A stretch of DNA of 64,000 bases from Paguma larvata (taxonomy: Eukaryota; Chordata; Mammalia; Carnivora; Viverridae), in NCBI GenBank assembly GCA_030068075.1, contig CM057836.1:73197788-73261787 (forward strand). The letters are read 5' to 3'. A program made the position numbers and the translations under genes. The notes under the pieces were generated by a model. The model was not told the DNA's origin, searched no databases, and saw nothing but the letters and a program-made list of their open reading frames with translations. The first letter of the stretch is position 1; each line of letters begins with the position of its first letter. Below, one piece after another: positions 1-13,996 of this stretch.

Positions 1-579
1 GGAGAAAATACTTGCAAACGACATCTCTTTTAAAGGGCTAGTATCCAAAATCTATAAAGAACTTATCAAACACAACACCTCAAAAACAAGTAATCCAGTG
101 AAGAAATGGGCGGAGGACATGAATAGACGCATTTCCAAAGAAGACATCCAGATGGCCAACAGACACATGTAAATATGCTCAACATCACTCATCGTCAGGG
201 AAATACAAATCAAAACCGCAACGAACTACCCCCTCACACCTGTCAGACTGGCTAACATTAACGACTCAGGCAACACATGTTGGTGAGGATGCAGAGAAAG
301 GGGAACCCTTTTGCAGTGTTGGTGGGAATCCAAAGTGGTGCACCCCGAAAAACAATACAGGGGTTCCTCAAAAGAATAAAAATAGAACTACCCTAGGACC
401 CAGCAGTTGCACTACTAGGTATTTACCCAAAGGATACAAAAATGCTGATTCAAAGGGGCACGTGCACCCCAATGTTTATAGCAGCACTCTCGACAATAGC
501 CAAAGTATGGAAAGAGCCCAAATGTCCATCGACTGATGAATAGATTAAGAAGATGTGGTGTATATATATATATATACAC

Positions 580-633
<54 letters not shown>

Positions 634-1091
634 TATATACAATTGAACACTATTCAGCGATGAAAAAGAATAAAATCTTGCCATTTGCAACAACGTGGAT
701 GGCACCGGAGGGTATTATGCTGAGTGAAATAAGTCCGCCAGAGAAAGACAAATGCCGTGTAATTTCACTCGTGTGGAATTTAAGACACAAAACAGATGAA
801 CATAGGGGAAGGGAAGGAAAAATAAAATCCGATAAAAACAGAGAGGGAGGCAATCCATAAGAAATTCTTAAATACAGAGAATGAACTGAGAGTTGCTGGA
901 GGGGTGGGGAGTGGGGGGATGGGCTCAACAGGGGATTGGCATTAAGGAGGGCATTTGGCAGGAGCACCGGGTGTTGTATGTAAGTGACGAATCACTGAAT
1001 TCTACTCCTGAAACCAATACTACACTATATGTTAACTAACTTGAATCCAAATAAATATTATAAAAAAAGAAGAAGAAGAAAAGAAAGAAAT
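1..1091 (+). mobile_element. LINE-1 3' end, truncated by window edge
   Basis: Sense-strand LINE-1 sequence: the C-terminal part of the ORF2 region, including the stretch describing missing-TSD-style 'aatgtttatagcagcac' and 'aaatgtccatcgactg' blocks typical of L1, then a 3' UTR and an A-rich tail near 1065-1091. The reading frame carries many stops, so it is a dead copy. Its 5' part lies outside the window. A TA microsatellite has expanded inside it at 558-633. High similarity to carnivore L1 is judged by eye. Confidence 0.9.
558..633. repeat. (TA)n/(CA)n microsatellite inside L1
   Basis: Nearly pure TA dinucleotides from 558, with short CACCACA and ACACACAC interruptions. It sits where L1 copies usually carry a short 'gtggtatatatata' stretch, so it probably grew from that seed. 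Expected to be length-polymorphic. Confidence 0.95.
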
Positions 1092-2989
1092 CAAGGGGTT
1101 ATAGTACCCTGAGATGGTGTAACGCCGGGAGTGAGACTAGGAAGGTGACATGGGGACTCGAGTCGGGCCACAGCCCGACCTGGGGCAGAAAGAGCTTCGG
1201 GAAAGTTTTCCAGAGAAAGTAACATCTAATCCAAGTCCTGAAAAATAAGGGGTTTGGGAATGAGGGAGAGGCACCCAGGGAGAGGGAACGGCACATACAA
1301 AGATTCGAGGGAGGGCAACACCCCCCCAGCTTTGCCGCAGCGACAAACGCCCCCCAAATCTCAGAGGTTTACAACCACGCACGGTACTTCTCGCTCCTCT
1401 GAAACGCAGGCAGCAGGCCAGCTGTGACCGTGCTTTGGGCTGGGGCTCCGCTCCACCTTCTTTTTCATCCTGTAACACAAGCTGGAGCGACACCTGTCTG
1501 GGGTACGGAGGGCGAAAGAAGAAAGGGGCCTGGTGGCAATGTGCAAGGCCTCTAAAAGCTTCTGTTCGTCCACTCACATTTCATCAGTCGACCCTGTCAG
1601 GTGGCCAAGCTCAGGGTCAAGGAGGCAGGGACGGAGGCTTCTCCCATAAAGGAAAAAGTGGGTGGCGACGGACGTGGATACGTATCACGGGAGGGGAAGA
1701 GTCCATGGAAATCGCTCAGGATGGCCAAAGCCTTGAGCGAGCGGCGGGCAGCTGGATATATGCACAAAGTCCGATGCCAAAGGACCTCGGAAACCATGCT
1801 ACGGCGTCTACGTTTCACCCTGAGGAATTTAAACACGGCGTGGCACAATCATATCTGAGCTCCAAATTGGTGGCCCTGGCTGATTCTCGATAGAAGGGTT
1901 CGAAAAGGCATCACGCTGGGGAGCGGAGAGAAAGGGGAAGCAAAGGCACAAATATTTGTTTAATGCTTCTTACGTGCCAGGTCCCGGATCTCTGGATTCC
2001 GTAGCAGCCTGAACAGTAGCCCGCCCATCACCTCCTTCTTCCGTGTCTGGACTCAGTCCCTGCAGATCAGACATGGGCCATGTCGTCCCTCCCGCCCACC
2101 TCCCCACCATCACTGCTTGGATGGGAATCGCCTGACCTAAGATGAGCCTAATGATTCTCCCCCCCACTCCCCTCCTCCCCTCCCTCTGTCTTCCTCTCCC
2201 TCTCCTCCTCTCCTTTCCCTCCCCCCCGTCTCTCTCTCCTGAGTGCTGAACAGGGGCAGAGATTTTAGAGTGCCTCCTGAGCAGCTGGACAAGGGACTCA
2301 ATGAAAAACGAGGGACGTATTAAAAGGAGTCGCAACAGGGAAAGCCGCAGGGCAGAGAGCAAACAAGGGTGCTCAGACGGGAGCAGAGGAGAGACCACAC
2401 TGCCGCCGGGAGGCAGGGAGGGAAAGCCTTGATTTCTAACTATTGTCCAGTTCCTGGTCCCCACCCTGTTAAGGACGATGGTGTTCCCTGCCCTTGAATC
2501 CATGTGCTGCCTCTGAATCCTTATAATAAATTTATTCTTTTGTTTCTTCTATTAGTCTGAGTGAATTTCTGTGATTTGTACCTCAAAGTACCTTAACGAA
2601 GACATTTTTAATTCTGAGTCTCCCCCAAGTCCACCCTAGGCATAATGGGGCCACAAATTCATCCAGACTTTACCATCCTGGGGCTGCGGCTGCTGTCCAG
2701 CCTGCCCTGGTCACAGAGGGCTCCTGCCCGGCAGAGGCTAACAAAGACTCAAGGCCACGAACCCCAGCGCCTAGGGGTCGAAACCTGAGGAGGGCAGAGA
2801 TGGCTTTTCCTGGAACCTAGAGCCATCCTCCTGACACCTGCAATGAACTCTCAACCACTGGGGGCTGGAAGCGCCCAGGGAACCCAAGCTTGGAGTGGAA
2901 AAGACTAGGGGGTAGGCGGGGAGAGCTTAGTGCTAAAGCTGCCCCAGTAAAGTGGGTCAAAGCCAAACGGCCAGGTTGAAAGAACTCAG
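1092..2989. other. Unique intergenic DNA, no gene seen
   Basis: No interspersed repeat or exon is recognisable. Open frames here are short, low-complexity and lack domain-like composition. It contains a pyrimidine tract at 2155-2240 and one exact reverse-strand match to the SIX-factor (MEF3) site, GAAACCTGA, at 2780-2788. Confidence 0.6.
2155..2240. repeat. Pyrimidine-rich (CT) tract
   Basis: An almost uninterrupted C/T run on the plus strand, built of short ccctcct and tctcctc units. The strand asymmetry is the kind that can form triplex (H-) DNA. Low complexity rather than a mobile element. Confidence 0.85.
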
Positions 2990-3165
2990 GTTTTCCATAG
3001 CTGCCAGACTTGTACTTAACCTCTCCAAGCCTCCGGGTCGCCACCTGTAAAACGGAGCTGTTCGGTGTGCCTCGCTCATGGAAGAATCGTGAGATTATGT
3101 GAGATACCACGGTGCCTGGCACAGAACAGGCATTCAGCAAATTCTTCCTATTATTATTATCCTGT
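2990..3165 (+). repeat. MIR SINE fragment
   Basis: Diverged mammalian-wide interspersed repeat in sense orientation: 'ttaacctctccaagcctc', 'cacctgtaaaacgg' and the 3' core 'gtgcctggcacagaacaggcattcagcaaat' (split here as gtgcctggcacag and caggcattcagcaaa) follow the MIR order. Ends in a TTATTATTATT stretch. Confidence 0.75.
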
Positions 3166-3199
3166 TATTTTGCTCTTATAGAGGAACTAAGGGCAAGAG

Positions 3200-3366
3200 A
3201 GCTTACGGCTTATAGTGCGGGTTTTGGCATCAAGGACTGACACTTCAGAGACCTTTTAGCAGCTGCATGGCCTTGGTCAAGTTGCTTACCCTCTGAGCCT
3301 ATCTCCTCCGTAAGTCTGACAATGCCCGTTTTATAGGGTTATTGTGAACCGGGTTGCATTAACTTT
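3200..3366 (+). repeat. Second MIR SINE fragment
   Basis: Sense MIR sequence: 'gttttggcatcaaggactg', 'tggccttggtcaagttgct', 'accctctgagcctatctcc' and 'tatagggttattgtgaa' occur in MIR order. The 3' tail is missing. It lies about 35 bp after the preceding MIR. Confidence 0.75.
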
Positions 3367-3394
3367 ATCCCTAATCCCAAACGCAACTGGATTC

Positions 3395-3485
3395 AATTCA
3401 ATAAGAAACCGTTGAATGCTTATGGCGTGCCACGCACTGGGGCATTATTCTTATTTTACAAGTGGGCAAAATGGGCTCCAAGATG
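3395..3485 (-). repeat. Possible L2/MIR fragment
   Basis: 'gttgaatgcttatggcgtg' and 'ccacgcactgg' resemble the reverse complement of an L2 or MIR 3' end. Short and diverged, so the family is uncertain. Confidence 0.35.
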
Positions 3486-3779
3486 GACCAAGGGCTCAGG
3501 CCGGTCTGAGGACAAAGCCCAGACCCGCCGCCCCGCCCACCCTACCTTCCCCAAATGTGAGCATTTACTGACAGTGCAACTACCCTAGAACGACTGCAAC
3601 AAAAACAGGAACTGCCAGAGGGCCAGCCACACCTGTCATCACAAACCCGAATGCCACAGGGCTACCAGAGGACATCTATTTGAGGCTGACATTGACCTGG
3701 TGCCTCGGCAGCAACCGCATGCACACGTGCTCCTAAGCTCTGTGCCCTCCCCAGCAGGGCCGTATCTTGTTTCTACCTA

Positions 3780-4235
3780 CTTTATCAGAGCGTTTTCACA
3801 GCACGGTGCATAAATTAATTAGCACACATTCTCCTATAAGAAACAGCCCCTGGACTTTAGCCCTTAATTCACAGAGGCAACAAAATAAAGTATTGGATTT
3901 CCCAGTGAAGAACAATCTGGCTTTTTCCAGGTTGCCTTTAGAGAAACGCAGAGCTCGGCGGAAACCCCTGTGTGACTGCTTTCAATGGCTGGGTGACGGT
4001 GTCCTTTTGCTCAGGTGCCACCCAAATCAGGAGGGCCAAGAGCAGTCACCAGCCAGGGGGAGGGGCTATCACTGATGAGTGGGACTGATGCATTGTAATT
4101 AATGCTAATAAAAATAGATACTGCAGGAGAGAGAAGTGCCAAGCCAGGAATCCCTACTCCCGGATAGAATTTCTCACAGGTAATGGAAAGAAGAAGAAGA
4201 AAAAAAGTCACTTCTTATAGGAAACCTGATCTACA
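3780..4235. promoter_or_regulatory. Candidate conserved non-coding element about 6 kb upstream of SIX2
   Basis: Unique AT-richer block in a GC-rich region, with dense transcription-factor-like words. TAAATTAATTAG lies near 3810 and TTAATTC near 3866. A near-palindrome, GCATTGTAATTAATGC, lies near 4090, and a MEF2-like ATAAAAATAG at 4108-4117. An E-box CAGGTG lies near 4014, and an exact reverse SIX/MEF3 site GAAACCTGA at 4221-4229. No coding potential is seen. Enhancer function is inference from motif density only. Confidence 0.4.
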
Positions 4236-4599
4236 CGCTGCCTAGAGAGGATTTTTGTCAAGTAACTAAGGCACTGCAACTAAAGACAGCGGCTCCAGAA
4301 AAATTAGACCAACTCTACTTTGAAAACTTTCTTTCCTGCAACCCAAGGGGACCTGGGAACGCTATAGGCAGTCAGATACACTCGGAATTTCTAAGAGCAG
4401 CGCGTCGGGTCTGCAGCTTCTCTGCAGCCCTGAGGAGACTCCAGCACCCAGGGCTTCTGGTTGCGGGCAGCCGACACAACGCTGAGACTTCCCCTACGAA
4501 GAAGAGGAGAGCGAGGAGGAAGAACAGGAGAAAGGGGGAGGAAAGGGGCCATTTTCCTACTGGTCCAGTACTTCGCAGTTGCTGCTGTCCGTCAAATCC
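4236..4599. other. Unique intergenic DNA
   Basis: No repeat or gene recognised. It includes a short GA-rich patch near 4497-4545 (gaagaggagagcgaggagg), and composition rises toward the CpG island that follows. Confidence 0.5.
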
Positions 4600-4761
4600 C
4601 ACTGGTCATTCTGCCATCCATTCAAACATTTCCTGGGCGCCGCTGTGTGCAAGGCAGATCTCGGCGGGCGGGGGGTGGGGGTGGACAGCGGGATAGGTGG
4701 GTGAAAAGCTGGTGTCTGTTCCCCAAGGATCGTGTGATCAGACCATGGCAACCTAGTGCGC

Positions 4762-4775
4762 CTCCGAGGGGGCGC
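4762..4775 (+). promoter_or_regulatory. CTCF-like motif (forward)
   Basis: CTCCGAGGGGGCGC keeps the invariant AGGGGGCGC core and has two departures from the upstream CC[A/G] part. Paired with a reverse motif about 90 bp away. Occupancy cannot be judged from sequence. Confidence 0.3.
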
Positions 4776-4862
4776 GCCCCACTTCTGGTGGCCTCTCTGC
4801 CAGCGCGAAGGTCGGGTTAGCGCTGGGAGGAGTGGGTAGGGGGGCACCGGAGGGCCCTCCCG

Positions 4863-4876
4863 GCGCCCTCTGGCCG
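4863..4876 (-). promoter_or_regulatory. CTCF-like motif (reverse)
   Basis: On the minus strand it reads CGGCCAGAGGGCGC, one mismatch from CC(A/G)CNAG(G/A)(G/T)GGC(A/G)(C/G). Convergent with the forward motif at 4762. Confidence 0.4.
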
Positions 4877-7800
4877 GTCCACTAGAGGCCTGGGGGAACT
4901 GCGTACCCACCCAAAGACCTGGACTCTGGGACCTGCCGCTTGGGGGCGCTCGCGAGCAGACCCGGCCGAAGGCAGGTTTAGGGACGAGAAGGCCCTCTGA
5001 GGCTCCTACGAAAGCAAAATACCAAAACCAAACACCCGGCGGCGGACTGAGGCGGCTTCCTGAACCCAAAGCGGAGAGCCCGGCCGCCTCCCCCGGATGC
5101 CCGGCCCGCCGCGCCCGCGCCCCAACCTCTCCCCGGGCACGGGGGCCCGGCGTCCCCTGCCGGCCCGCGAAGGGGCGAGGCTTGGACAGGAAAGGGACCC
5201 CAGCCCTGAGCCGTGATCGCGGGCGGGGACCGAAGGCCGTGAGCCAAGCCGCGCGTCGTCGGACGGACGGCGGGCAGCGCCCCTGGCATGGGTACCCGCC
5301 TCAGGTCCCGCTGGGTCCCGGCGCCTCCTCGGACCGAGTCACTGGTTTGCCGACCTCCAAACCGGCCTCGAGCCCTAGTTCTCGCTCTTTTGGTCTAACA
5401 AGAACCCCTGTGAGCCCGCGCGGCCTCCAAACCGTTGTCTCGGGAGGGCCCTCGTCGCCGCCCTGGGGGTCCTGAGCAAAAGCCCCAGAGATGCTACTCC
5501 GGCCTTTGGGGGCCTGTGACCGCGCCAGGCATGTGCGGCGCGGGCGACGCCCGGAGTCGCGCCGTTCCGGGAGGGCCGCGGCCGGGAGCCCAGTGCCCGC
5601 AACCTTGCCCGGGGTTGGGGGCGCCGTGGGGACCACTTTCTGGAATGGAGATTCACATGAGCGGAATGCCTGCGCCTTGACTGCCCCCCAAATGTCGGGC
5701 AACACGGACAGCCATGAGATGCTGGGTTTTGCAAATACCCACTCTGGTCCGCGGGGCCGCCACGCAACATGAAGGGGCGAAGGGCCCGGGGGCGGCGGCG
5801 GCGGGGAGGCGCCGCGGGTCTCAGCGCGCACACCAGCCCTGCGCCGCTAGCCCGCTTTCAACGAAACTTGCCTCCCCGGGCCGGAGGCCCGCTCTCAGCG
5901 AGTTTGCTCTGGGCACAGCGGGCCCTGGGATTGCGGACGCCCGCCACAGTGCCCGCAGCCACCCCGGGGCGGTGACGCCCCAGAATCCAACCTGGTGGAG
6001 CTGCGGGGAGGGCCTGGGGCGGCAGGGCCAGGGCCAAACTCTGCCCAGTGGATTCCTGCAGGCTTTCAAGCCTGGGAAAAAATAAAGATGGGAAAAAAAA
6101 AAAAAAAGCTTCTGGTCCTCTAGTTTGGCACAGAGCCCCCCCCCCCCCCGACCCCTCCTCTGCTGGTGTTGGAAATAGCCTGCAAGCAACTCCTCCCTAG
6201 ATCGTCTTTCCACACTGGCCTCAACCCAACGTCAGGGAAGCCCTTTGGGGGCTGGTGCGCTGCTTTCTCCCTTCCCCAAAAGTTCTGCTAGTGGGTAACT
6301 ACTGGCTCTGGGCAGAGCCATCTGTGGGGGCCCTCGGGCCTTGCTCTGGGGAGCTTCCCGCCCAACTCCAGACACAAAGGCCCCCCAGACCGGCCCTGAC
6401 CAAGAGTCAGGGGCAAAGGCATTCTGTAAGCGTGAGCTCGCTGGAGCACACCCACCCATCCACCTGTGCTGCTGCATTCCAGAAGGTTCCGCCCGCCCCA
6501 GGGGACTTCCAGCACACCTTGGAGGTGAAAGGAGACATTTCACTGAGTCCCAAATTTCCACCTGTCTGCTAAAGGTTTCTCCTTCCCAGCCACGGAGCTT
6601 CTATTTGTGCTTGATGAGATGGCAAATGCGGGCCTCCCGGGAGGTCTTAGAGAAAGAAAGAATATGGGATTGGGTAGATTGGGGTGAGGTTAGACCCAAG
6701 GCTTCTCCAGCAGCTGTTCTGAGCGCTGGGACCTGGGGGCTGGGATTGCCTTAAGGTCAGGCTGGCATCCATCAGATCCGCACCCAGACACCTCCCACGT
6801 GCTCTGTCCCGGGCCAAAGACTGCCAGGGAGGGGACTAGGCAAGGAGGGGGCTTCGGATTGCAAAGAGAGCCTAGCTAAGCTTGGAACCTTTTCAGGGCA
6901 GGCCCTCAGCTATCCCTGCCGGCAAGAGGTTTCAGCCCAGACCTGTGAGAACCGGTTTCCTACAAACACGGGAGGAAGGGGAGAGCCGGTGGCACACGGA
7001 CACACACCCATACATGGGGCAATGGCGTTGCTAGTTTTCTGTGCTTGCTCTCTGATGCCTTTTCACATGGCACACACGATAGTCTCCAGGTCGGCGTCTG
7101 TTCCCTTGGCAGGGGTGACTCTTGGGTTTGGCAGCCAGGGGCCCCAAAGAGGGCAAAGCTAGAAAGAACAGCGAGTCTGAAGTTCCAGAAAACCTGCCTT
7201 CGCCGAACAGGGCAGGACCCAGTCCCGGAGGAAGTTCAAATCTTAAAGCTCCAAGAGTCCAGGGAGGGCGGGGGAGGGGGTATTCATAGCAGAAGGCGTG
7301 GCCGAGGATGCTAAGGTTACCTGCTTTGTCAAGGTTGGGATTCTCAGACCCGCCCCAGCTCAGAATCAACAAGGGTGTGAAAGACCACGCAAGCTATCAT
7401 CTAAGAGTGGGAGAAAGCAAGGGGGAGCAGGCCAAAAACTGGCCCAGAGTCTTACACCAGGAAGCTACTGTCCAGTCCCACTCACTGGCACCAGGCCATG
7501 GTGCTTCCCCCTCCCCACCCCCGCCCCGCTGGTCCTTGCCAAGAGGTAGGATGGCCAAGGTGAGAGGCGGGCCCAGCCTGCCGTCATTAACCATGTGGCT
7601 GAAGATGAGGTCTTAGAAAGAGCAGGCTGCCCATTCTTGGGGGTCAGTGAGGTGGACTCTGAAAGTTAGTGAAGCTAGGGGTCAGTATTTCCCCCATGTC
7701 TCCCAGAGTCCTCTAAGACCCACTCTTGTGTGAACCCCGTGTGACAGCACACAGGACTCTGCACAGAGTGGCCCCAGATGCAACAGGCCTCCTCCCAGCC

Positions 7801-7892
7801 AACAGCCACAGCCTCTGAAGATGCTACCTGGATTTCGGCAGGGACCTGTCCCCAGCACAGGCCTGGAACCCGCTTTGGCAGCCCTGGTTTCA

Positions 7893-7903
7893 GCGCGCGC
7901 CCG

Positions 7904-7937
<34 letters not shown>
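7893..7937. repeat. (GC)n(AC)n microsatellite
   Basis: GCGCGCGC blocks followed directly by pure ACACAC. Alternating purine-pyrimidine sequence of this kind can adopt Z-DNA. About 1.9 kb upstream of the inferred SIX2 start. Confidence 0.95.
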
Positions 7938-8502
7938 GGAGGAGGCAGAGGAGGCCTCCACAGCAAGCCTTAGGGAGAGTCCCAGGGTCCCCCTCTTCCA
8001 TGTCTGCAGCTCCCCCAGAAGACTTCTAGAATACTAGAGCAAGGCGGGAAACTTTCGGAAATCTTGCTAAGGAAACGAACACGTACAGAAACAAACACAA
8101 GCTCTTCTCGTGGACACCAAGCAAAGCAAAATCTTGAACCCAGGAGGCTACGGTCTCCCATCCGGTGTTCCTAACACAGACTGCAGAGAAAATTTAAAAC
8201 AGTGGGAAGGAAAAGAAATGCGGCCTTAAGTTCCACAGTTCTAAGCTGAGGGCAGAGCCCAGGCTGGTTACTGGCTTGGGTCCTGGAGCGGGGTTGACTC
8301 CAGCCTCCAACAGCTCTGTGCAAAGAAGGGAAACGGAAGTGGAAAGGACCCGTCCGGGAAGAAGCGAAGCCCCGGGCTTTTTCAAAACCGTAGGAACAGC
8401 AGCAACACCGCCCCCCTCCTACCCCGAGATCTTCCACCTACTCCCCCTGCCCTCCTCCCAGAGCACCAACACCACGTGTTCCCACACGCACCCTTATAAA
8501 GA

Positions 8503-8547
8503 CGCACACGCGCGCGCGCGCACACACACACTCACACACACACACAG
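8503..8547. repeat. (CG)n(CA)n microsatellite
   Basis: ACGCGCGCGCGC followed by CACACACA with one CTCACA interruption. Same architecture as the tract at 7893 and about 1.2 kb upstream of the inferred SIX2 start. Confidence 0.95.
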
Positions 8548-9244
8548 ACAGAACAGGATCCCCCTTTTAAAACCCTTATTCCAGAGATCAGTGATCCGGT
8601 TCCCAGGCTGGAACTGCCCGGAGCCGAGTATGAGCTCAGAGGCCAGAGACTCGGTGGGCCTCGCTCCCACTCCGCCTTCTCCGACCACCCACGGGGTAAG
8701 CGCCACGACCGTCCTAGACTCCTTGCCCTCGCCTCCCCGTGGGCCGACTGCCCGAGCTGCAGACAGGAGTCAATTCCCGAAAAGGCCCCCTCTTAGGGCC
8801 TGGCGCTTCCCGCGGGGCCGTTGGACCCGTGGGGTTAAGTGTGAGTCCCCGCCCGGCAAAGGGCAGAGAGCGCCGGGCTGGGGCGGTACCGACCTCGGGG
8901 CAGCCGGCCGGGTTAGGAGACAGAGGAAAGGCGGGATCCTCCAAGAAGTTGATTCTCAGGCGTCCGCCTGCGGCCACTGCCAAATCTTCTCTACTCTGTC
9001 TCCTGCTCCCTCCCCCTTTCCCTCGAAGACCGCCCCAGTCCGGAGTTCCTAGGCTGGGGGCGGGGCGCTGTCAGCAGGAAAAGCCAAATCTTTGAGAGGC
9101 GCCCAAGCACGGCCCAGCTGTCCCATCTTACTGGCCCGATCCTGGGCAGAATCTATCCCCAAAACTGCGGCCCCGGCAGGGCGCTGAAGACCCGGAGTGG
9201 GGGTAGGGTAGCCCATGCGGCCTCGTGAAAGCTGCTCAAACTTT

Positions 9245-9385
9245 CTTCCCCCTCGAGGTGCCCTCCACCCCCTTCCTCCCCTTCCTCCCGGCACCCTCTT
9301 AAACGGTCCCACGCCTTCTCCCTCCCCTCTTCCCTCCCCACCCCGTTCCTCCCCTTTTCTTCCCTCCGCCCCCCCCCCCCGCCGC
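9245..9385. repeat. Promoter-proximal pyrimidine tract
   Basis: C/T-rich plus strand (repeated cctcccc and ttcctcccc words), ending in a C13 run near 9368-9380. It lies 380-520 bp upstream of the inferred start site. Low complexity, with potential for triplex or G-quadruplex structure on the other strand. Confidence 0.8.
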
Positions 9386-9602
9386 TCCCGCGTCGGTCCC
9401 CTCCCTAGCTCTTTGGGCGTCCGCCCCGTCAATCACCACCGCCGCCGGCCTCTGCCCGGTCCTCTCCGCCTCCCAGGTTCTTGGAGCGCCTCCCGCTCGC
9501 GTCTCGGGCCGCCCTCCGCTTAGCGCGGAGCCCGGCGATCTGTCAGCGGAGCCGGAGCCGGCCGGGGGGAGCCGCCCGACCCGCCGGGGCTCGGGTTACC
9601 AG

Positions 9603-9760
9603 TGACTGACAGTGTCTCCATGGCGAATAATTTGACTCCGACTATTGTCTGGCGCGGGCAGGCCCCGGGTCAGATAACCAGACCAATCAGGGCGCGGGCC
9701 GCCGCGCCTCATGCCCGCTTAGAATAATATTATTAAAAAAGCAGCGAGCGAGCTAGACGG
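9603..9760 (+). promoter_or_regulatory. SIX2: SIX2 core promoter region
   Basis: TATTAAAA at 9731-9738 is a TATA-like element placed to give a start near 9760. A CCAAT box lies at 9683-9687 (gaCCAATcag), 48 bp upstream. Further up, TGACTGACAG at 9603-9612 resembles a PBX/MEIS composite site, and an AT-rich gcgaataattt follows. Six2 is known to be controlled by Hox-Eya-Pax inputs in kidney and by Hoxa2 in branchial mesenchyme. Which of these words mediates that control is not established here. Confidence 0.6.
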
Positions 9761-13101
<3,341 letters not shown>

Positions 13102-13348
13102 AGCCCTGCCTGCCTCGACACGCTCGCCCTCCGGGCTTGGCGCCGGGACCGAGAGACGGTGTCCGGAGGGCGCCCTGCGGCCGGCAGCCCCGCCAGGTAC
13201 TGAAAGACCCGCGCGCCGAGCAGGCAGAACCGCCGGCCCGGGCAGGGCGGACAGCTCTTCGGTTTGGTCTTCGTCCGGGATTTATTTTCAACAAGTTGCT
13301 TCTGAGGTCGTTCGGAGGCCTGGGAGCGGGCCTCGAACCAGGGAAGGG

Positions 13349-13354
13349 AATAAA
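13349..13354 (+). promoter_or_regulatory. SIX2: Possible proximal poly(A) signal
   Basis: AATAAA in gggAATAAAttatac, 248 nt after the stop codon. Use would give a short 3' UTR. The downstream sequence is C/T-rich rather than clearly GU-rich, so it is less convincing than the distal signal. Confidence 0.35.
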
Positions 13355-13990
13355 TTATACACCATCTCGCACTCTCTCCCTGCCTTCTCCCCCCTTCTTT
13401 CCTCTTCCCTTCCCTTCTCTTCCGTGCTCTCATTCCCAGCTCCTTTCCCTTCCTTCTCTCTTGTCCTTTCCCACTTTCCCCGACCCTCTCCCTCTATTTC
13501 TAGCTGGTCACCTCCCGCTAAGTTTCCGTTTCTCTTTTTCCCCGTTTTTCTGGTTCTTCTCTCTCTTGCGCTCCTGGCCCCTGGGTCTGTACCCCTCAGC
13601 CTCTCTCCTCGTGCCTGGACAGCTGTTTGCGCCCTCCTCCCCCACTTTCCCGGCCTGGACGCAGGAGGGGGAAGAGCCGAGGAACCGGCCTTCTCCAGAG
13701 GCCCTCCCGGGGTTCAGCGGCCGCAGGTGGCAGCTGTGCGCTAGTAACTTAAGTGAAAGAGAAAGGACCTCGGCGCGGAGGCCTCTGAGCGCGCGCCGTT
13801 GCCCCTCGCCCCTCTCTTTCTCTCTCCTCCTTCTCTCTCGGTGAGGCCCGCCCCACTCTCTCCTCTTCCTCCCGGGACTGTGGCCACGGTGCCCCCCGGC
13901 AGAGTGCGCCTCCCGAGCCTCGGACTTGCCGTCTCCCCGTTACGCCCTCATGTGAATGTTCTTCGGGAAATATTTCTGCTTTTATTTTAT

Positions 13991-13996
13991 AATAAA
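13991..13996 (+). promoter_or_regulatory. SIX2: Distal poly(A) signal of SIX2
   Basis: AATAAA in ttttatAATAAAattagaa, in the AT-rich end of the 3' UTR, with the gene span then matching the known gene size. Cleavage is expected near 14010-14020. Confidence 0.7.

Larger units (their letters stand above)
4600..6050. promoter_or_regulatory. CpG island upstream of SIX2
   Basis: Strongly GC-rich with frequent CpG throughout (for example ggcggcggcggcgggg near 5785), separated by about 2.6 kb of ordinary DNA from the SIX2 promoter island. No TATA, exon or recognisable protein is seen. It could be part of the SIX2 regulatory domain or the promoter of an unrecognised non-coding RNA. It holds two CTCF-like motifs at its left end. 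Confidence 0.6.
6051..8639. other. Unique intergenic DNA with two alternating-purine/pyrimidine tracts
   Basis: No exon or interspersed repeat is recognised. An A15 run lies at about 6091-6107 after an AATAAA, and a C10 run near 6140. (GC)n(CA)n tracts start at 7893 and 8503. Open frames here are proline/glycine-rich shadows without domain resemblance. Confidence 0.55.

Noticed and set aside
6080..6107. AATAAA followed by A15, resembling a processed pseudogene tail
   Set aside because: No parental coding sequence is recognised upstream and no flanking duplication was found. A simple A-run is more likely.
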